From CAZFGN01 sp964518695 (GTDB taxonomy: Bacteria > Patescibacteriota > Minisyncoccia > UBA6257 > Colwellbacteraceae), in contig CAZFGN010000018.1 of the NCBI GenBank assembly GCA_964518695.1, forward strand, positions 1-11,825: DNA of 11,825 bases, in the 5' to 3' direction. The position numbers and the translations under genes were made by a program. The notes beneath the pieces are model-generated. The model was given only the letters and a program-made list of their open reading frames with translations, was not told the origin of the DNA and did not search any database. This document shows positions 7,090 through 11,825 of the stretch, in pieces. Every line of letters begins with the position of its first letter. Position 1 is the stretch's first letter.

Positions 7090-7213
7090 GTCCCGCCCCC
7101 GCTTGAAATCCCCAATTAAAAATTAGGTGGGTAGACTCAACTACAGCCCAAGAGCTACAGTGCTATTGTCCTCCCTATTCAAGAATATTTGCGGAAACAT
7201 TAAGGGACGGGAC
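7090..7213 (-). ncRNA. Unrecognised structured RNA or leader, two nested three-way junctions
   Basis: Read on the minus strand, these 124 bases pair almost completely. P1: 7213-7203 with 7100-7090 (11 pairs). P2: hairpin 7201-7195/7190-7184, loop CCGC (7 pairs). P3: CUUGAA 7183-7178 with UUCAAG 7107-7102. P4: 7175-7173/7131-7129 and 7171-7168/7136-7133 around an A-A mismatch, then internal loop AAUAGC/UGA, then nine pairs 7161-7153/7148-7140 with a CUUG loop. P5: 7127-7121/7117-7111, loop UUU. P1-P2-P3 form one junction, P3-P4-P5 the second. P1, P2, P4 and P5 each contain G-U pairs that would be A-C mismatches on the plus strand, so the minus strand is the functional one. The leader ends 12 bases before the HD-nucleotidase ATG. 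It could be a riboswitch-like leader of the metal-import operon or a free small RNA. I match it to no known class. Confidence 0.6.
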
Positions 7214-7219
7214 ACTCTT

Positions 7220-7248
7220 ATATTAGGACTATGAATTAAATTTTACAA
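7220..7248 (-). promoter_or_regulatory. Candidate promoter for the structured leader and the HD/metal-importer operon
   Basis: TTGTAA (7243-7248, four of six) and TAATAT (7220-7225, four of six) are separated by 17 bases; TATAAG at 7217-7222 is an alternative -10 (five of six). The predicted start falls near 7213, the first base of the P1 helix of the structured RNA. That agreement is the main support. The -35 overlaps the stop of the upstream kinase-like gene. Confidence 0.45.
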
Positions 7249-8331
7249 ACCCAAGGTTTGGGTGAGCTGTTTTATGAGCGAGACAACAACTGGTGGCGCG
7301 AGTAAACTATACACTTCAACTCCCTCGGCATCACGCACGCTCCATGGCGTTTCAATGGTGCTAACTGTCCCTGTCGTTTCATTCAACTCATAGCTATAAG
7401 CAGGCGTAATCTCATAGGCATCAACGTACTCACCCGAACTCTTTATCGGCACAGAGTTACGCAAAAGAATTCTTGGAATACCGTGGAGAGAGAAGACCTT
7501 GTCAATCACGGAGCCATCAAGTTCCAAGCGCTTGCGAATCGGAGCTATGCCGAGACTATCACCAACTTTCCCAATCATGCGCGCTCCTGCGGATGCGCAC
7601 GTAGGATCGTCACAACGCAGGAAAAACGTTTTTGATTCCTTATCATAGCCAACTTCTTTGGTGGTGAAAAGTTTCAAATTTCTTGGCGAGCCACAAGTGG
7701 GGCAAATCACACGATACTTTATACGTTCGTCTATCACGGCATCCGGTATATCAATGGCGACAAAAATATCCGGGTCACTACGGTAGTCAATGAGATTTCT
7801 GAAATAGAGAGAATAAGACACCTGACCCAACTCGCGAGGAAATCCGTCAATAAAAAGTGACTTGCGGGGAGATAGCGAAATTTCATATTCAACAAGAGCC
7901 AAAATAAGCTCGGTTGGCAGAAGGGTTGTTATTTTCCAATTAATGAGTTCGTTTAAGCCATCCTGAAAAGGCGCGAAACCCCGATAATGTTTTTGCAGGA
8001 ACGCGGTGATGTCGGCTTTTTTATCTTCGTCGTTTTCAACGAACGCTTTTTGGACATCGCGTACAACATCACCGACGGAGATATGTCCAATTTTGTCAGC
8101 CCCAAAAAGCTCCTTCATGAGTTTGGTATAAGTCCCCTTGCCAGCGTTCTTTTTGCCCAGAAGATAAGCGATAAATGTATTTTTATCCAAATACTTTTTA
8201 AGTAATTCTATTTCTTTCCCCGCTTTCGCCTGAAAATACTCGCTTCTAGCTGTCGAGTCCGAAAGGTTGAACGCTTGGGTTACGCCGTTAACCTTAGTCT
8301 TAAAAAGTGGAAACTCATTTTCGTATCGCAT
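7243..8331 (-). CDS. Oversized adenylate-kinase-like nucleoside monophosphate kinase with zinc-finger LID
   Basis: Adenylate kinases interconvert AMP + ATP and 2 ADP. The core is recognisable: P-loop GKKNAGKGT (residues 59-67), NMP-binding segment HISVGDVVRD (83-92), DGFPR (162-166) and a LID beginning KYRVICPTC with C210-x2-C213 and C240-x4-C245, a four-Cys zinc site as in Gram-positive adenylate kinases. The RKRLELD after the LID matches the usual kinase arginine helix. At 362 residues it is far longer than the normal 190-220. About 50 extra residues precede the P-loop, and about 60 follow the core, with no motif I recognise. The NMP half is also stretched between residues 92 and 155. The base specificity (AMP, UMP or other) is not clear. 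It lies 35 bases after aspS with no clear Shine-Dalgarno sequence. Confidence 0.75.
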   Translation of the reverse strand: MRYENEFPLFKTKVNGVTQAFNLSDSTARSEYFQAKAGKEIELLKKYLDKNTFIAYLLGKKNAGKGTYTKLMKELFGADKIGHISVGDVVRDVQKAFVENDEDKKADITAFLQKHYRGFAPFQDGLNELINWKITTLLPTELILALVEYEISLSPRKSLFIDGFPRELGQVSYSLYFRNLIDYRSDPDIFVAIDIPDAVIDERIKYRVICPTCGSPRNLKLFTTKEVGYDKESKTFFLRCDDPTCASAGARMIGKVGDSLGIAPIRKRLELDGSVIDKVFSLHGIPRILLRNSVPIKSSGEYVDAYEITPAYSYELNETTGTVSTIETPWSVRDAEGVEVYSLLAPPVVVSLIKQLTQTLGL

Positions 8332-8366
8332 AATCTGTTTAAGAGAAAAATTAGTATTGACCTTGA

Positions 8367-9827
8367 TTACTCTCCTTTTTCGTCGAGCTTAATGTGTAGT
8401 TCCCTTAATTGCGCTTCCCTAACTGCCGAAGGCGCTCCCATTAAGAGATCGCGACCGTCTCCGGTTTTTGGAAAGGCGATCACCTCGCGGATGTTCGGTT
8501 CATTCTCCAAGATCATTAGAAATCTGTCAATGCCGGGAGCTATTCCACCATGCGGCGGAACGCCGTATTTAAAAGCTTCAAACATGTGGCCAAATTTTTC
8601 TTTAATGTCATTGGCGTCGTTCCCCATTATCTCAAACACCATAGCAAGTAAATCCGGTTTACATATACGAATCGAGCCGCCACCAATCTCATAGCCATTG
8701 CACACAAAATCATACTGATGTGCAAAAACTTCCGTAGAAACACCGTTCTTAGGAGAAACTTGCATGATGTTTTTTAATTCTGTCCCTCCAGGTTCTTTGA
8801 ATCTACCAAACTCATCTTTTATCTTGGGCATTGTGAATGGGTGATGCACAGCATCCCATCTATTTTCGCTTTCTTTCCATTCAAATGCCGGAAAATCAAC
8901 AACGAACAGAAACGCCAGCTCGTTAAGGTTATTCTTATCATCCCTTATATCCGGCTTATCGCTTTGATATTTCGATATTGCCTCCGCGTAAGACATTCTG
9001 GGAATTCTTCCATTGGAATCAAGTCTGATTTTCTTATCAGGGTACAAACTCCTCACAAGTAAGAGATACAAATCTTCAGTAAGATTAAGAATATCTTCCG
9101 CTTCAACAAAACTCATCTCAATATCAAGCTGGGTAAATTCCGGCTGTCTGTCGCCTCGAGTATCCTCATCGCGAAAACATCTGGCAATTTGGAAATATTG
9201 CTCGAGTCCCGCCACCATTAGGAGTTGTTTATACTGCTGCGGCGATTGGGGCAGAGCATAGAATTCTCTCGGGTATACTCTTGATGGCACAAGATAATCC
9301 CTAGCGCCTTCCGGAGTTGACTTGCCGAGGTTTGGAGTTTCGACTTCGATAAACCCCTTATCAGTTAAATAATCACGCATAAATTTTATAACCTTGTGCC
9401 TGTTTCTCAAATTTTTAACCATGCGGTGGCGTCGCAAATCAAGATAGCGATATTGCATTCTCAACTCCTCGCTTACCTCATAGCCGTCTGTGTCCAAAGG
9501 AAACATTGGAGTCTCGGCTTTAGTTATAACTTCTAACTCACTAACCTGGATTTCTAACTGCCCTGTTTTCAAGTTGTCGTTAATCATACCTTTAGGCCTT
9601 TCGCTTACTTTTCCGCTAACTCTAATAACCCACTCTGGCCTTAAGGTTTCGGCGAGCTGGTAAACTTCGGGCATATCTTTTGGTACAAAGACTAGCTGGA
9701 CAATGCCGCTTCTATCTCTTAAATCAATAAAAATAATCTTGCCATGGTCGCGCCTTACATCCACCCAACCGGCAAGTTCTACTTTTTCGCCAACCTTATC
9801 TATAATTTCTTGGGATAAAATACGCAT
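8367..9827 (-). CDS. aspS: Aspartyl-tRNA synthetase, short bacterial form without GAD insertion
   Basis: This class II synthetase charges tRNA-Asp. It has an N-terminal OB-fold anticodon-binding domain (residues 1 to about 105: VELAGWVDVRRDHGKIIFIDLRD). Motif 1 surrounds the VETPNL segment (162-167). QSPQQYKQLL (194-203) is typical. Motif 2 is FRDEDTRGDRQPEFTQLDIEM (218-238) and motif 3 is GIAPGIDRF (428-436). At 486 residues it is about 100 shorter than E. coli AspRS (590). SDKPDIR (289-295) is followed almost directly by FVVDFPAFEW, so the GAD insertion domain is absent. I chose the ATG at 9827 because it matches the family N-terminus. An in-frame ATG at 9872 would add 15 unlikely residues and overlap the upstream gene. 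A discriminating or non-discriminating role cannot be decided by eye. Confidence 0.96.
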   Translation of the reverse strand: MRILSQEIIDKVGEKVELAGWVDVRRDHGKIIFIDLRDRSGIVQLVFVPKDMPEVYQLAETLRPEWVIRVSGKVSERPKGMINDNLKTGQLEIQVSELEVITKAETPMFPLDTDGYEVSEELRMQYRYLDLRRHRMVKNLRNRHKVIKFMRDYLTDKGFIEVETPNLGKSTPEGARDYLVPSRVYPREFYALPQSPQQYKQLLMVAGLEQYFQIARCFRDEDTRGDRQPEFTQLDIEMSFVEAEDILNLTEDLYLLLVRSLYPDKKIRLDSNGRIPRMSYAEAISKYQSDKPDIRDDKNNLNELAFLFVVDFPAFEWKESENRWDAVHHPFTMPKIKDEFGRFKEPGGTELKNIMQVSPKNGVSTEVFAHQYDFVCNGYEIGGGSIRICKPDLLAMVFEIMGNDANDIKEKFGHMFEAFKYGVPPHGGIAPGIDRFLMILENEPNIREVIAFPKTGDGRDLLMGAPSAVREAQLRELHIKLDEKGE

Positions 9828-9834
9828 GAATTCT

Positions 9835-9863
9835 AGTATATCACCTCTCTTTAAAAATATTAA
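9835..9863 (-). promoter_or_regulatory. Candidate aspS promoter with extended -10
   Basis: TATACT (9835-9840, five of six) is preceded by TG one base upstream, giving an extended -10 (TGATATACT). A weak -35 TTAATA (9858-9863) lies 17 bases away. The TGA stop codon of the upstream gene supplies the TG. The -10 ends 7 bases before the aspS ATG, so the transcript would be leaderless or nearly so. The only Shine-Dalgarno-like run, AGAGAGG, ends 16 bases before the ATG, which is too far to be efficient. Confidence 0.4.
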
Positions 9864-10683
9864 GCTTGCCATTTTGCGCTTCTACATGGACTGTACCATC
9901 GGAGTCATTTCTATAAATATTCGAACCAACTTGGGTCAATCTCTCTATCGCTTCTTTAGTCGGATGTCCGTATTTGTTATCACCAACCTGGATAACAGAA
10001 ACAAGCGGAGTTGCTTCGCTAAGAAACTTTATACCACTCGAATATTTAGATCCATGATGGGGGACTTTCAAGATATCAATATCCATATTGTACTCTTCGG
10101 TCAATCCGTTCTCTACATTAAAACCAATATCACCCGTAAAAAGTGCTGTTACTCCTTCTGACTCAACTAAAGCTAGTATAGTAGTATCATTTAACTCTTT
10201 ACTACTCAATAAGTTTTTGTCAGGAGAAAGTATCTTCAAATTACTGTTTTTGTAAGTTATCTTATCGCCTTTCTTCAAAAATAGTGTAGGAATCTTTTTT
10301 TCTTTAAGTATGTTAGTTAAGTCCTTCCATGCCGATATTTCTCCGTCGCGTCCGTTATATATGAAAGCACCAATGTCATAACGATCTAAAACAGAAATAA
10401 GACCGGAGAAGTGATCAAGTTGCGGATGAGACAGTATAACCAAATCGATATAACGATCCTGCGGAGGCAAAACCTTATCTAGTTGGGCTAGAACATTTTT
10501 ACCCGGGCCGCCGTCAATGAGCACCTTTGGTCCATAAGGCAAGATCATCAAGCTACTATCTCCTTGACCAACATCTAGAAAATAAATATCAAGCTTGCCA
10601 TTCCTAGCCCCAACAACAACCCAGTGCCAGACAAAAATGTTAAGAAAGATAAATGCCAAAAAGATTGATGATAAATATTTCAT
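9841..10683 (-). CDS. ComEC-type metallo-beta-lactamase-fold protein, membrane-anchored
   Basis: This 280-residue protein corresponds to the C-terminal metallo-hydrolase domain of ComEC/Rec2, thought to degrade the non-transported DNA strand during uptake. It has one membrane segment (residues about 4-24), then the typical LDIYFLDVGQGDSSLMI (31-47). VLIDGGP (54-60), SHPQLDH (85-91; metal-binding H86, D90, H91), a FTGDI segment and VPHHGSKYS follow. The middle position of HxHxDH is Gln88, where ComEC relatives often have Asp. The start overlaps the end of the channel gene by 44 bases in another frame; an AGGA sits only a base or two before the ATG, so initiation may depend on coupling. A split two-gene ComEC is the most likely reading. 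A stand-alone MBL hydrolase is the alternative. Confidence 0.85.
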   Translation of the reverse strand: MKYLSSIFLAFIFLNIFVWHWVVVGARNGKLDIYFLDVGQGDSSLMILPYGPKVLIDGGPGKNVLAQLDKVLPPQDRYIDLVILSHPQLDHFSGLISVLDRYDIGAFIYNGRDGEISAWKDLTNILKEKKIPTLFLKKGDKITYKNSNLKILSPDKNLLSSKELNDTTILALVESEGVTALFTGDIGFNVENGLTEEYNMDIDILKVPHHGSKYSSGIKFLSEATPLVSVIQVGDNKYGHPTKEAIERLTQVGSNIYRNDSDGTVHVEAQNGKLNIFKER

Positions 10684-11825
10684 ATCCTAGTAAGATTCCG
10701 GTGATCCATCCAGAAAGCAAAGATACTTCGTAGGATACAACACCCGAGAACGCCGTTACAAATCCTAAAAACATAGTTGCGGGCATAAAAGCAAGTATGA
10801 AAACATTAGCGGCTACAGACCAATAAGAAAAAAAACCAAAAGTGCTGATGATGATCGGTAAGGTGGCAACTTGAGCGCAAGAAGTCTGAATGAGGTTTTC
10901 TTTCCAATTTAGGAAAGATTCCTTCCTTTTTATTTTGAATAGTTTATCTATGATCGGCCTCAAATACACTAATCCTAAAAGCGCCGCGAAAGAAAGTTGA
11001 AAGCCGACGTTAAAAATTAAAAGCTTGGGATTAAAAATTAGCATCGCGGCGGCTGTGAGGGTAATAGCGTTTCTAAAACTATACAAACGACTTGCTTCAT
11101 GCGAAATAAGAAAAATGACACCCATAATAGCGGCTCTTACGACAGATTCTTCGGCGCCAGTCATTAAAACGAAAGCAATGATGAAAACAAGACTTACCCA
11201 GAAAGCTTTGTGCCTATTTACGAAATATAACAAAATGTTAGAAAGCGTAACTGCAATGATAGAAACATTGTATCCGGACAGAGCCACAAGATGAGTAGTG
11301 CCGCTTTTTTGTAAAGCTTCTTTCAGCTCTTTACTAAATTCGCCGCGCTCTCCGAATAAAATACCCGAAAGAAAAGCGGCTTTTTCTTGAGGTAAAACTA
11401 ATTCTACGTTACGAACCAATGCGCGCTCTATAGAAAAAAGAAAGGCTCTTGTGGAACTAGCATAATCTTTGCCCATTAACTCCACATGCGGAAAACTAGA
11501 GGTATTTGAATGCCCAGAATAAGATTTGACAATTTTCCCTTTGACCCTCAAAAAATCACCGTAATGATATTCAGGATAAATAGAAATATATGCTTCTACT
11601 TCACCCTTATAAGGCTCGTGAAGTTTAAGAGTAATTCTTTGAGCCTTCAATCCGTACGTAGGTTCCCTTATAATTACCCCTTCAAAAATAATGTTCTTAT
11701 CAAAAACTATTTCTTCTTTATTAATATTCGAGTAAAAATTCAGATAAAAGTATCCGAGAAAAAACGAAAGAAAAATAATAGTATACCAAAACACCGATCG
11801 GTGTTTTAGTATATTAGAAACAAGA
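10640..11825 (-). CDS. comEC: ComEC/Rec2 competence channel domain (start uncertain, may extend beyond window)
   Basis: This is the membrane part of the DNA-uptake channel. From the nominal GTG at 11794 the product has 384 residues. There is one N-terminal membrane segment, then an OB-like DUF4131 region to about residue 120 (FEGVIIREPTYG, YHYGDFLRVKGKIV). The Competence domain follows: AAFLSGILFGERGEFSKELKEALQKSGTTHLVALSGYNVSII, then several more membrane segments and a GAEESVVRAAIMG motif like the family's P(S)xxRA region. No MBL domain follows in this frame; it is supplied by the next gene. The same frame remains open for ten more codons to the right edge with no stop. The GTG has no Shine-Dalgarno sequence and lies inside a palindrome. 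The true start may therefore lie outside the window. Confidence 0.88.
   Translation of the reverse strand, partial: LVSNILKHRSVFWYTIIFLSFFLGYFYLNFYSNINKEEIVFDKNIIFEGVIIREPTYGLKAQRITLKLHEPYKGEVEAYISIYPEYHYGDFLRVKGKIVKSYSGHSNTSSFPHVELMGKDYASSTRAFLFSIERALVRNVELVLPQEKAAFLSGILFGERGEFSKELKEALQKSGTTHLVALSGYNVSIIAVTLSNILLYFVNRHKAFWVSLVFIIAFVLMTGAEESVVRAAIMGVIFLISHEASRLYSFRNAITLTAAAMLIFNPKLLIFNVGFQLSFAALLGLVYLRPIIDKLFKIKRKESFLNWKENLIQTSCAQVATLPIIISTFGFFSYWSVAANVFILAFMPATMFLGFVTAFSGVVSYEVSLLSGWITGILLGYEIFIINLFGIYLS
11782..11813. repeat. 32-base near-perfect palindrome at the comEC 5' end
   Basis: The central 20 bases (11788-11807) are a perfect palindrome: AAAACACCGA followed by its exact reverse complement. 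After one mismatched position on each side, TATAC and GTATA extend it to 15 of 16 matching pairs. As RNA it gives an 8-pair stem with a GATC loop, preceded by A's and followed by U's, like a two-way intrinsic terminator. As DNA it could be an operator for a dimeric regulator. It covers the nominal GTG start of comEC. Confidence 0.6.

Noticed and set aside
7133..7171. Kink-turn in the P4 internal loop (AAUAGC against UGA)
   Set aside because: The 3-base strand difference and the GA before the lower helix are suggestive, but the bulged strand has AG where the tandem G-A pairs require GA.
7079..7242. 6S RNA, SRP RNA, T-box or NiCo (czcD) riboswitch identity for the structured leader
   Set aside because: 6S needs a long single hairpin with a central bubble. 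SRP needs the GGAA/GNRA apex region. A T-box needs the UGGN-ACC box and a terminator. The NiCo repeats are not seen. The two-junction layout fits none of these by eye.
9828..9872. 15-residue N-terminal extension of AspRS from an upstream in-frame ATG at 9872
   Set aside because: It would overlap the end of the upstream gene, has no ribosome site, and precedes the MRILSQ start that aligns with other AspRS N-termini.

Overview
The window looks like a chromosome fragment from a small-genome, AT-leaning bacterium, most likely of the Candidate Phyla Radiation (Patescibacteria, Parcubacteria-like). This placement is inferred from protein character alone: a 62-residue zinc-ribbon bL28, an S12 with an extra loop, an EF-Tu reading DAPGH instead of DCPGH, a short aspartyl-tRNA synthetase that appears to lack the GAD insertion, and a ComEC split into two overlapping genes. 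Genes are packed tightly, no gene-free stretch reaches 300 bases, and good Shine-Dalgarno sequences are scarce. No phage, transposon, CRISPR or defence genes are seen.

Layout, left to right. Positions 1-4048 (minus strand) hold the str operon, transcribed rpsL, rpsG, fusA, tuf, with tuf running off the left edge. A TTGACA promoter sits so close to the rpsL start that the mRNA should be nearly leaderless. Next is a site-2-type membrane metalloprotease (4115-4768, minus). It diverges from rpmB (4801-4989, plus) across 32 bases that contain a palindromic, two-way -10 element. The end of rpmB overlaps a tRNA-Pro(GGG) gene (4975-5045) by 15 bases.

Positions 5067-7078 (minus) are a tightly coupled operon: a YfbR-like HD-domain nucleotidase, then the ATPase and permease of a metal (Zn/Mn-type) ABC importer. 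Its 5' leader (7090-7213) folds on paper into a compact RNA of two nested three-way junctions. Nearly every helix keeps G-U pairs that only work on the minus strand. I do not recognise this RNA; it is the best candidate here for something undescribed.

Positions 7243-9827 (minus) hold an oversized, zinc-finger adenylate-kinase-like protein and aspS. Positions 9841 to the right edge carry a metallo-beta-lactamase-fold protein and the ComEC membrane channel domain, which together make up the parts of a normal DNA-uptake ComEC. The comEC reading frame stays open to the window edge, and a near-perfect 32-base palindrome lies across its nominal start.

Functionally the window mixes translation (S12, S7, EF-G, EF-Tu, bL28, tRNA-Pro, AspRS), metal and nucleotide homeostasis (HD nucleotidase, metal importer, NMP kinase), membrane proteolysis and DNA uptake.
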